This document shows positions 35,761 to 44,100 of a stretch of 64,000 nucleotides of DNA, one piece after another. The notes beneath the pieces are model-generated. The model saw nothing but the letters and a program-made list of their open reading frames with translations, ran no database searches and was not told the DNA's origin. How positions within the stretch are numbered: position 1 is the stretch's first letter; each line of letters starts with the position of its first letter. The DNA lies in the NCBI RefSeq assembly GCF_002752655.1, contig NZ_CP023737.1:2876001-2940000 (forward strand). Reading direction: 5' to 3'. The position numbers were made by a program, and so were the translations under genes. The stretch comes from Methylosinus trichosporium OB3b (GTDB taxonomy: Bacteria; Pseudomonadota; Alphaproteobacteria; Rhizobiales; Beijerinckiaceae).

Positions 35761-36780
35761 ATGACGAGCGCGATCGGCTGGGACATCGGCGGCGCGAATT
35801 TGAAAGCTGCGCGCGCCGAGGGCGGACGGATCGTCGCCGCTGTGCAGCTTCCCTGCAATCCGCATTATGGGCTGGCGCGGCTCGAGGAGGCCATCGCCGC
35901 CGCGCGCGAGCGGCTCGGTCCCGCCGAACGTCACGCCGTCACCATGACGGCGGAGCTGTCGGACGCCTTCGAGACCCGCGCCGCCGGCGTCGCCTCGATC
36001 GCCGCGATCTTCCTGCGCCATTCCGGCGCGACTCATGCGCTGTTCTACGCCGGCGCGCAGGGGCTCGTCCCCTATGGCGCGCTGCCCGCGGCGGCGGCGG
36101 CCGTCGCCTCCGCCAATTGGCGCGCCAGCGCCGAGATCGTCGCCCGGCGCATTCCCGAGGCGCTGCTCATCGACATCGGCTCGACGACCGCCGATCTCGT
36201 TCCCATTTCCGGCGGCGCCGTGAACGCGCTCGGCGGCGGCGACGCCGAGCGGCTCGCCAATGGCGAGCTCGTCTATTCCGGACTGCTGCGCGGCGACCCG
36301 GCGGCGACCATCGCTCTCGCCCCGCTCGGCGGCCGCTGGACGCCGTTGCTGCGCGAAAATTTCGCCACCATGGCCGATGTGCATCGGCTGCTCGGCGCGC
36401 TGCCCGAAGGCGTCGACAGCGAGCCGGCCGCCGACGGCCGCCCCAAGACAGTGGAGGCCTCGATCGCGCGGCTCGCCCGGCTCGCGGGCCGCGATGCGGC
36501 CGAGGCCTCGCCCGAGCAATGGCGCGCCTTCGCGTCCTTTCTGGCGCGGGCGCAGATCCGCATCATCGAGGACCAGATCGCGCTGCTGCGCTCGCGCGGC
36601 GCGATGCGCGACGACGCGCCGATCGTCGGCGCCGGCGTCGGCCGCGGCCTGATCGCGCGGCTCGCCGACGCGGAGGGACGCGCCTATCGCGACGTCGCCG
36701 AATTCATCGACACGGCGCCGCAAGCCGCGTCGAGCGCCGCCGATTGCGCGCCCGCGGCGGCGCTGGCGCTGCTGCTGTAG
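35761..36780 (+). CDS. Hydantoinase-like H4MPT-linked C1 transfer pathway protein
   Basis: A 339-residue protein preceded by a strong GGAGGG. It belongs to the hydantoinase/oxoprolinase-related family linked to H4MPT biosynthesis or function (TIGR03123-like). Visible features are IGWDIGGANLKAARAEGGRI at the N-terminus (phosphate-binding, actin-like fold), LLIDIGSTTADLVPISGG near 140-157, LANGELVYSGLLRG and PIVGAGVGRGLIARLA. It sits 179 bases after mtdB on the same strand. A role in tetrahydromethanopterin synthesis is suggested by context; the exact reaction is not established. Confidence 0.88.
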   Translation: MTSAIGWDIGGANLKAARAEGGRIVAAVQLPCNPHYGLARLEEAIAAARERLGPAERHAVTMTAELSDAFETRAAGVASIAAIFLRHSGATHALFYAGAQGLVPYGALPAAAAAVASANWRASAEIVARRIPEALLIDIGSTTADLVPISGGAVNALGGGDAERLANGELVYSGLLRGDPAATIALAPLGGRWTPLLRENFATMADVHRLLGALPEGVDSEPAADGRPKTVEASIARLARLAGRDAAEASPEQWRAFASFLARAQIRIIEDQIALLRSRGAMRDDAPIVGAGVGRGLIARLADAEGRAYRDVAEFIDTAPQAASSAADCAPAAALALLL

Positions 36781-36796
36781 GCGGTCCGTCGACGAA

Positions 36797-36810
36797 AAGG
36801 ACGTGTCCTT
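36797..36810. terminator. Small hairpin after the H4MPT-linked gene
   Basis: AAGGAC (36797-36802) and GTCCTT (36805-36810) form a 6-bp stem directly followed by CTTTC, 17 bases after the stop. It could end the mtdB transcript; the short stem makes this tentative. Confidence 0.35.
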
Positions 36811-36979
36811 CTTTCATCCCCGGGCAGACATGCGGGAGAGATGCGGGAAGCCCCGTCGCCTTCGCCCGAACGCATCGCTCGCGACGACCGCATTGCCAAC
36901 GGCGCCGGCCGCCTCCTCTCCCCGCTCGCAGACCCGCGAGCGGGGCGAGGTGAGGTGAGGGGCCGGGAGAGCTCGCGGC

Positions 36980-38279
36980 GTGATCGGCCCTGGCGGTTTC
37001 GACGACGGATAGCCGTTCCAGCCGCCCAGGCGGGCGATGATCCAGGCGGCTCAGGCCAGGCTATGGCGCTGGCGCGGGTTCTTCTGCAGCGTCGTCCTGC
37101 CTCGGTACTGGTCGGCGAGGCCGTCGAGCACGGCGATCTCCGGCGCGCTGAAGGCGATCGTCGCCGATTCGCCGCTCTTGCCGTCGCGCGCCTGCACGAG
37201 CTGCAAGGTCGTCGCCGCCGCCTTGGCGGCGATGGCGGCGAGCTTGATCAGGCCCTCGGCGCTGGCGAGCTGGCTGTCCTCGAGCTGCAGGCCATGCGTC
37301 TTCATCAGCCGGAACAATTGCTCGATCGTCCAGCGCAGCCGGTACCAGTCGACGATTTGCCAAGCCGCCGCCACATCGGCGACCGCGTGGGTGGTGAGCA
37401 GGCGCCAGCGCACCGGCTCGACGCCTTCGGGCGGGTCGAGCTCGACCACCTCGACGACCCGCAACGACACCGTCTCGGGCAAGCCGCGCGCATCCGGGCC
37501 GTCGGGGCGCACCACCTCGGCCGAGGTGAAGCGCAGGCTCAGCACCGCTCGGCGCGCCTCGCGCTTGGGCGTGGCGAGCAGCTCGACGGCGCGCGTCGAA
37601 ACGAAGTCGAGTTTCGCCATGACGCTCGACAGCGTGCCCCCGCAGGCGACGGCGCGGTCGTGCATGGCGCGCGCCAGCACATGAAAATCATCGCCCGGCA
37701 GGCGCGCCCAGCAGGCGTAGATGTCGCCCTCGCGGTCGTGCGTCACGGTGACCATGGCGGCCTGCGCCAGCACAGTCTCGGCCTGGGCGCCGGTTTCGAT
37801 CCAGCGGCGCGATTCCTTGTCCTTCAGCGCGCGCTTGGCGTGAGGCGTCTCGACCCGGCCCTTGCTGCGCGTGCGAACCGAGCCGCCGACCAGGCCCAGG
37901 CAGCTGCCATTGTCGGCATCCACCGCCACCATCGCATGCACCAGCACGCCGCGGCCCGAGCCTTTGCCGATCTCGCCCAGGCCGCGCCGCCGGCCCGGCT
38001 TGGTCTTGAAGTTGATCTCGCTCGTATCCTGGATGGCCAGCACATGCCTTCCGGCCACCGCCGATCCTGTCTGCTCGCTCCAGCCCTCGATCAAACGCTC
38101 GGGCGTCACTTTCTCGTTGGCCAGGAAGGGGCCGAAGGCGACCTCCTGCGCGCGATCGCCCGCGCTGAGCCGACGCAGGCAGATGGTTTGGCGCACGAGG
38201 ATGCGATCGAGCAGCACCGCCCCCCTTTATCGAGACGGCAATCCCCGAACCGGCCCAACGACAGATTTTCAAGCGTCAT
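36980..38279 (-). pseudogene. Degenerate IS4-family transposase
   Basis: The main open frame (37051-38217) has the IS4 YREK signature WYRLRWTIEQLFRLMK, plus VLAIQDTSEINFKTKPGRRR and VTHDREGDIYACWA. At its 3' end a TGA (37051-37053) interrupts a reading that continues AAWIIARLGGWNGYPSSKPP, so a Trp codon has probably become a stop. At its 5' end an ATG at 38279 opens MTLENLSLGRFGDCRLDKGG in another frame, and the six-base C tract at 38220-38225 (+ strand) is the likely frameshift point. Terminal repeats were not identified. Confidence 0.75.
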
Positions 38280-38350
38280 GGCGACACCCCGAAATGATAC
38301 GACGTGTCGAGGACAGAATCACACGCCAAGCGCGCGCCGCCAGCGGAATT

Positions 38351-39373
38351 TCACAGGTGAATCAATTTGCCGAGCTCAGCCGCCTTGTCGTCACCATAAC
38401 GAGATGTGTGCATACCGTAGCGCTTCGCTGGGAGAAGGGCCGAGGAGATGTAATAGCGCGTCTCGAAGCGGCCGCGGTCGGCAAGCTCGGCCTGCGATTT
38501 GACGCGAATGATCGTCGCGGCGTTCGGCAGGCGCAGCTCGCCCGGAAAGCGGCGCTCGCCGTTCAGCCAGTCGACCTCGGTGATGACGCTCACGCTGCGC
38601 TGCTCGATGCGGCCATGGCCCTTGTCGAAATCGACGCATGTGTCGATCCGCGTCGCGGCGGAAAAAGCGCTCTCGATCTCGGCGCGCAGGGTCGGCTGAT
38701 TGGCTTTGACCGCCAGCAGATAATCGGCGCCCTTGTCCACGATCGCCTAGGCGATCCTGGCGTTGGTGGCGATGGCGTCGATGGAGACGAGCGCGCCTTT
38801 CAGCGCGCCGCCGTCCGAGAGGCGATCGAGCAGGACGGGAATGGCGGACAGCTCGTTGCTCTTGCCCTCGACCGCCTCCTGGCCGAGCACGAGGCGGCTG
38901 GTGGTGGCGAAGGCGGAGACGAGATGCAGCGGGGCCTTGTCCTCGGCGCGATCATGGCTGCGGCGCGAGGTCTTCCCGTCGATGGCGATGAGCTCGGGTC
39001 GCTCCGGCCAGGTCTCGCGCACCCAGCCAGTGAAGGCCGCCGAGAACAGCGCCGGATCGACGCGGTTCATGAGCAGGGTGAGCCAGCGTCCGCCCGGCAC
39101 GCCGTGCTCATAAGGCAAATAGCGGCGCAGGAAGCCGATGTTGACCTTGCCCCAAGATGCAATAGCGTCGAAGTGATCGCAATCGGCCATGGAGGCGCAG
39201 ACGACGAGCAGCAGCACCTCGCGAAGCGGATGCGCGACGCGCCAGGGCTCGCGCGGGTCGTCGATGATCGAGAAATGGTCGAGAAGCGCTTTCAGACGCG
39301 ACTTCTCTTTGAAAACTGCGAAGGCGAGGCTCATCACGGCGGCTCCAGAATCACTCCGCCGATAGGGAATCAC
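38351..39373 (-). pseudogene. Degenerate ISAs1-family transposase
   Basis: The frame from about 39334 (MSLAFAVFKEKS) reads LLDHFSIIDDPREPWRVAHP, then LIAIDGKTSRRSHDR and GALVSIDAIATNARIA, all typical of ISAs1. An in-frame TAG at 38747-38749 follows, probably from CAG. Reading continues AIVDKGADYLLAVKANQPTL to ETRYYISS and then diverges, so the C-terminal part is also missing. The element is dead. Confidence 0.85.
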
Positions 39374-39388
39374 ACCTGACCCAATCCG

Positions 39389-40050
39389 TTAACCGCCGTT
39401 AACCCGAATTCGGAGCCCTGCCGTCCCGCCTACCTCTGTTGACCTGCGTACGGCGGTTTCGAATGCGTCTTTCTCGAAGATACCGACATCGTCCGAGAAC
39501 AGGCAGAACAGCACGCGCGCCATAAAGATATTGAGTGCGTGCCGCTCGGCTTCCTTCGTCCAAGCCGGATTGGCATCGCGCACCGCATCGTGAAAACGCG
39601 AAATAAAGCGCGTCGCCCGCACGTCGGCCATGCGTTCCTTTTTCGGAACGTAGCGCTCGTGCCCGCCGAGCGGGAAGAATACGTCGCCCTCCAATGAGAG
39701 CATGTCGAGCCCCACGCGGAGAGGGGATCCTCGTCGAACCTCGTATCGCAGGTGGCTATCCGTTCGCCATCGTAGGCGAGCAATATCCGGGGGCGCCGCC
39801 CTTTGGCCGAAGCCTCTGCTTCTGCGCGCATCCGATCTAGCGCCGCATCCGTCCCGCCCGGCTCAGTCGCCTCAAAGCGCAGCATCCGGGTCCAGGTGAA
39901 CGCACCGTCTTTCGCGATGTCGCGGAGTTTCGTGATCGTAGAGCGCGGAGCTCCTACCGCCTCCATAAGCGCCAAGCCGAACCCACCGCCTGCCGGAGGA
40001 TTCGCGGCGAGATCGTCGAGATTAGAGTAGATTTCGCCAGGGGTTAGCAT
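39389..40050 (-). pseudogene. Truncated, frameshifted MmeI-like DNA methyltransferase N-terminus
   Basis: The frame from 40050 reads MLTPGEIYSNLDDLAANPPA to IATCDTRFDEDPL. Near 39720 the homologous reading moves to another frame: VGLDMLSLEGDVFFPLGGHE, then ERHALNIFMARVLFCLFSDD and VGIFEKDAF. That last block is characteristic of the N-terminal domain of large type IIL/MmeI-like restriction-modification or BREX-like methyltransferases. Only about 220 residues remain; the rest was removed at the ISAs1 remnant. It marks an earlier defence gene at this site. Confidence 0.6.
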
Positions 40051-40253
40051 GTTGTTCCGAACTCGTCCCTAGCCCTGAAGTCATCATCCTGCACGTGACC
40101 AAATTAGACGGCTATTCGTAAATCTGCCGGACCGGTTGCAGCCCCATTCCAGACCTTCTCCATCCGCCCAATCGACGCCTGCAACGGGTCAAATTTTGCT
40201 GTGCAATTCCACGGGACGACAGACCTCGGTCCCAGCAGAATCTTACAGGAAAC
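40051..40253. other. Short non-coding stretch
   Basis: Between the methyltransferase stub and the tRNA fragment. No gene or motif seen. Confidence 0.4.
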
Positions 40254-40298
40254 TGGTGCCGGATGAGGGGATTGAACCCCCGACCTTCGGTTTACAAA
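40254..40298 (-). repeat. 3' half of a tRNA-Thr(UGU) gene, probable integrase attachment site
   Basis: Read on the minus strand the segment runs from the anticodon loop TTTGTAA through ACCGA, the T arm (GGGGG TTCAATC CCCTC), ATCCGGC, discriminator A and CCA. The 5' side of the anticodon stem (expected TCGGT) and everything upstream is replaced by unrelated sequence. The break at the anticodon loop and the integrase gene 184 bases away are what a tyrosine recombinase leaves at one end of an integrated element. The full tRNA should lie at the other end, outside this window. Confidence 0.7.
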
Positions 40299-40481
40299 GA
40301 GCGAAAATCGATTACGCCCGTCTACGCCACAGTCGCACTGATCGCGCTATTTCAATAGATTATGGCGATTGACTTACGCAGCCGCTCGCTGGGATACCCT
40401 CGGCTCGGGTTTGATCGGCTTCTAATTGGCTTCTAAAATCCGGCGTCGAAATCGCCTCTTCCAGGCCTGCCGGAGGATCAC

Positions 40482-41753
40482 GTGGCGAAAGGCAGAATCA
40501 ACAAGACGAACGTCGACCGGCTCGTTTGCTCCGTCGACAAGTCGATGGACGTCCTCTGGGACGACGCCCTGCGGGGCTTCGGCGTCGTCGTTCTTCCATC
40601 GGGACGCAAAACCTTTATCGTGCAATGCAAACGCAACGGGCGCTCGCAGAAGGTCAAGATCGGAGTCTTCGGTCCGACAACGGCTGAACAGGCGCGCGCT
40701 CAGGCGCTGAACCTTCTCGGCGCTATCGAGGCCGGCGCCGATCCTGTCGCCGAACGGCGCGCGGCGCGCGCGGTTCGCACCTTTCGTCAAGTCGCCGAAG
40801 ACTTCATGGCCCAACACGTTCTCACCAAGCGAAAGCCGAGAACGGCGGAATCCTATCGTTGTCTGCTCGACAAATACGTCCTGCCAGAACTCGGCGCCAA
40901 GCGGATCGTCGAGATCGGCCGCGCCGATGTCGCACGCCTTCATTCGAATCTTGGCACCACACCGCGCCAAGCGAATGCGGCCGTCTCCGTGATTTCTGCG
41001 ATTTGGGGCTGGGCCGCGCGGCGAGAAGAAACAGAGTTCGGCAAGAACCCCGCGACCCGACTGGAGCGATTCCCGGAAAGGCGATGGGAACGCTACCTGT
41101 CGAGCGAGGAAATGGGACGCCTCGGCAAAGCGCTACAGCGCGCCGAAACCGAAGGGATTCCTTGGATGGACGAGGAGCCGCAGTCGAAGCACGGGGTAAA
41201 ACCCGAAAACCGTCGCAGCATTTTCGATCCGTTCGCCGTGGCGGCAATCCGCCTTCTCATTCTTACAGGCATGCGCCCGCGCGAGGTCTTGAACCTCGAG
41301 TGGGGTCACGTCGACTTCGAACGCGGCGCACTGTTTCTTCCCGACAGCAAGACGGGACGTAAGACGGTCATCCTCGGCGGACCGGCACTCCGAGTGCTCA
41401 GCGAACTTCCACGCGTCGAAAAGTGCCCTTTCGTGATCGCTGGTCGCAGCCTCGAAAAGCCCCGCGCTGATCTGAACCGGCCTTGGGTGGCAGTCCGCCG
41501 CTACGCCAAGCTCGAGGGTGTGCGCCTCTACGATCTACGCCATTCCTTCGCCAGCGTAGGAGCAGGCGCCTCGTTGGGGTTGCCGATCGTCGGGAAGCTC
41601 CTGGGTCACTCGCAACCCGCAACCACGAACCGATACGCGCATCTCGACGCCGATCCTCTGCGTCACGCTGCAAACGCCATTTCGACTTCAATCGCCTCGG
41701 CGTTAGCAGGAACACCTGGAAAGCGAGAACATCGTTCCGAAAAAACTGATTGA
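40482..41753 (+). CDS. Tyrosine recombinase (island integrase)
   Basis: A 423-residue integrase with a GTG start at 40482 preceded by GGAGG. An N-terminal DUF4102-like arm-binding region (GFGVVVLPSGRKTFIVQCKR) and a SAM-like core-binding domain precede the catalytic domain. The catalytic residues are Arg in LTGMRPREVLNLEW, the RLYDLRHSFAS box (Tyr in place of the usual first His, Arg and following His kept), GHSQPATT and the nucleophile Tyr in NRYAHL. It sits beside the tRNA-Thr fragment and probably inserted the island to its right. Confidence 0.9.
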   Translation: MAKGRINKTNVDRLVCSVDKSMDVLWDDALRGFGVVVLPSGRKTFIVQCKRNGRSQKVKIGVFGPTTAEQARAQALNLLGAIEAGADPVAERRAARAVRTFRQVAEDFMAQHVLTKRKPRTAESYRCLLDKYVLPELGAKRIVEIGRADVARLHSNLGTTPRQANAAVSVISAIWGWAARREETEFGKNPATRLERFPERRWERYLSSEEMGRLGKALQRAETEGIPWMDEEPQSKHGVKPENRRSIFDPFAVAAIRLLILTGMRPREVLNLEWGHVDFERGALFLPDSKTGRKTVILGGPALRVLSELPRVEKCPFVIAGRSLEKPRADLNRPWVAVRRYAKLEGVRLYDLRHSFASVGAGASLGLPIVGKLLGHSQPATTNRYAHLDADPLRHAANAISTSIASALAGTPGKREHRSEKTD

Positions 41754-41835
41754 AATGACAACACGTGTCGCTGTTTGATTCATCCCGCCTGCCGCTGCTA
41801 CTCGGCGTGACAAACTTGCTCCTTGCGTGCCTGCG

Positions 41836-44100
41836 TCAGTCGGAAACGTCATTTATGGCTCGCGGTGCCAGGGTGACGTTCCCTGCATGATCCTCACTTT
41901 CCTCTAGATCGAGTAGAGCTTGCAAAAAGGCGAAACAAGAAAAGAACTGTCGCTCAATAGTCTCGAATGTCGGCAGTGCTCTAACCCCCTTCACGTGAAA
42001 ATGCGCATGGTCGAGTAGGTAAGAAGCCAATATTTTCCGTTCATCGCCGGTTGGCGCCTCTCCTTTCTTGTCTCGGAGCAACCGGGGCATGAATACCATT
42101 CGATCGGAACACGGCAATCCGCTTCCGTCCGGTTGAAATACGAAATCCTCGAAAGAATCGAGCGCCCACGCTCCGCTGTCGGAGATGCATCCGGCAGATT
42201 TCAAAAAATCGAGATGACGTTCGGCGAACACGCTCTCCCCAACGTCATCCAGAGCGCTGCGGATCGACATATAATGCATATCATGCAGCACGAAGGTATT
42301 CTTTTCGGTCGACTGCACCAGCATACGTTGCGCGAAAATGTCCCTGATCGGCTCACGTTCCTTGAATGCGTCTCTCCCGAAAATCTCTTCGCAGTTGCGG
42401 GCCGTAAATGCACCGGATCGCCACCAATAGTATCTGAAAACCTGGAGAGCAAGATGTTCATTGGAGCGAGGCGCGATCGCCAGATCGTAATACAACTGCT
42501 TCTCGAGCGGGGAAAGTTCGTCGGCGGCGAGGAGCAGCGCCCGCGTCACGATCCTATGATCGGGATTGAATTCCTCCGGCAGTTCTGAATTGCCCTCGAG
42601 ATCAAGGAAGCTGATTTCGAGTTGCGGTCTCGAGTCCAACGCATTGCCCATTTTCGACCAGAAATGCTTTTCCAGTCCAGCCATCCTCCACGCGCTCGCA
42701 AAGGCGGCCAGCGCGAGCGGGTGATAATTCAGTTTCCGAATAACGCTCTCGATGGGCCCGAGATCGTAAGCGTAATCTCGAGCTGCAGGGGCAGCTATGG
42801 ATTTCTCCAATCTCTGGTCGATCCGCAGAACTTTCCGAGCGAAATCCCGAATGCGCTCCAGTCCTTCGGACGGCGTCAGATCCTCGCAGTCTTTGACGGC
42901 GTAGGCCGCGACGATCCACCATGCGAACTCTTCCCGGTCGTGGTCATCCTTGTCGAGCTCGAGCGTATGCGACTGGAATTTATTGTGATCGATCGCTCCA
43001 TCGCGCAGTGGCGCGTTGCCATAAAACGCTGCATAGCGCCGCTGGGACGTAATGAGCAGTCGGATCGGGCGCGAGTCGCCGGATTGCGTGATCGCGTCGA
43101 GCAGTTCCTTGATCTTTGGGTGATCGGGATTCCAAAGGTCGTCGATCAAGATGAGTAGGCTTTTCGTCGACGACAGGGTGGGCGCCGCTTGGATGATCGA
43201 CCGAATCGCCGAAGCAGTGTCGGCAATGCTCCGGTCGGTCCTGAGATAGAACTCCTCCAAAAATTTCTCGAAAAAATCAGCATATCGACGTTCATTTTGC
43301 AGATCCTCGGCCTTCGTGGCATCGACATGGAGCAGCCGAATCAAGGCGGCCCGCAGCTTGCGATCTTCCGATGGTGCCGGGATTTTGCGGCCGATCCAGC
43401 TCAATATATCGAAGCCGAGGTCAATCCATTGCCTTCCGATATTGGCGTCTTCGAATCTTCTCTTGTTCATGTCGTCGCTGGGCTTCGGCGCCGAAAAGAA
43501 TTTGCGGCGCTCAGAGTCGAAGCGATTGAAATAATCGCGGGCGAGAAACGATTTGCCGGTTCCGCTCATGCCGACTATGGCGACGCGCCCCGTCGCTTGA
43601 AGCTTTTTTTCGAGGACATCGAGAAGATTCTGCCGCGGAACGCGCCTCCAAAGGAGATGTGACACAGTATGCGGCTCTGCGGAGCGGGCCTCGGCGACTT
43701 TTGCGGCTTCCGCTTTCGTCGCTTTCAGCAAGGCGTCAAGATAATCAATTTGGGCTTTTCGCATCGTGTCGAGATAGGCGCGGCGCTCGTTGCCTGCGTT
43801 GCGCTTTGGCTTCGGAGGCCATTCGGGTTCGGCATCAAGCTGGAGGTCGCACTTCAAAAGTTGCGAGATTTTAACACGCAACGTTTCCGCTTTGGCCTTG
43901 TTGAACTGATCCGCCTTCGACGGCTTGAGCTGCTGTTGCTCCTTCGCATTCCAACCGAGCCATGCGCAGACGTTTCGCCGCCCTGTTGTTTCAACGAAAA
44001 AAGAGCGGAATTCTCGCGCTGCCTCGGTCTGCGGCAGGGTGGCGGCTATCTCGATCAATTCGACGATCGCCTTGACGAGCGGATTCGCTTCTTCAATCAT
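41836..44100 (-). CDS. STAND/NB-ARC-like NTPase
   Basis: A 754-residue cytoplasmic protein. Residues 1-145 are a helical N-terminal region with no recognised domain. The NTPase core has a P-loop GMSGTGKS (177-184), Walker B LLILIDDLW (315-323) and a sensor Arg in LLITSQRR (348-355). A winged-helix-like and helical region follows (for example HPLALAAFASAWRMAGLEKH and FVLHDMHYMSIRSALDD). The C-terminus has no repeats, although such proteins commonly carry WD40 or TPR sensors. The WD40 protein is encoded separately and its stop overlaps this start by four bases (ATGA). Signal-responsive switching in phage defence or cell death is inferred from the family. Confidence 0.8.
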   Translation of the reverse strand: MIEEANPLVKAIVELIEIAATLPQTEAAREFRSFFVETTGRRNVCAWLGWNAKEQQQLKPSKADQFNKAKAETLRVKISQLLKCDLQLDAEPEWPPKPKRNAGNERRAYLDTMRKAQIDYLDALLKATKAEAAKVAEARSAEPHTVSHLLWRRVPRQNLLDVLEKKLQATGRVAIVGMSGTGKSFLARDYFNRFDSERRKFFSAPKPSDDMNKRRFEDANIGRQWIDLGFDILSWIGRKIPAPSEDRKLRAALIRLLHVDATKAEDLQNERRYADFFEKFLEEFYLRTDRSIADTASAIRSIIQAAPTLSSTKSLLILIDDLWNPDHPKIKELLDAITQSGDSRPIRLLITSQRRYAAFYGNAPLRDGAIDHNKFQSHTLELDKDDHDREEFAWWIVAAYAVKDCEDLTPSEGLERIRDFARKVLRIDQRLEKSIAAPAARDYAYDLGPIESVIRKLNYHPLALAAFASAWRMAGLEKHFWSKMGNALDSRPQLEISFLDLEGNSELPEEFNPDHRIVTRALLLAADELSPLEKQLYYDLAIAPRSNEHLALQVFRYYWWRSGAFTARNCEEIFGRDAFKEREPIRDIFAQRMLVQSTEKNTFVLHDMHYMSIRSALDDVGESVFAERHLDFLKSAGCISDSGAWALDSFEDFVFQPDGSGLPCSDRMVFMPRLLRDKKGEAPTGDERKILASYLLDHAHFHVKGVRALPTFETIERQFFSCFAFLQALLDLEESEDHAGNVTLAPRAINDVSD

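Noticed and set aside
36797..37050. A gene between the H4MPT-linked protein and the IS4 remnant
   Set aside because: The long plus-strand frame starting at 36841 is the antisense of the IS4 transposase and has no domain of its own.
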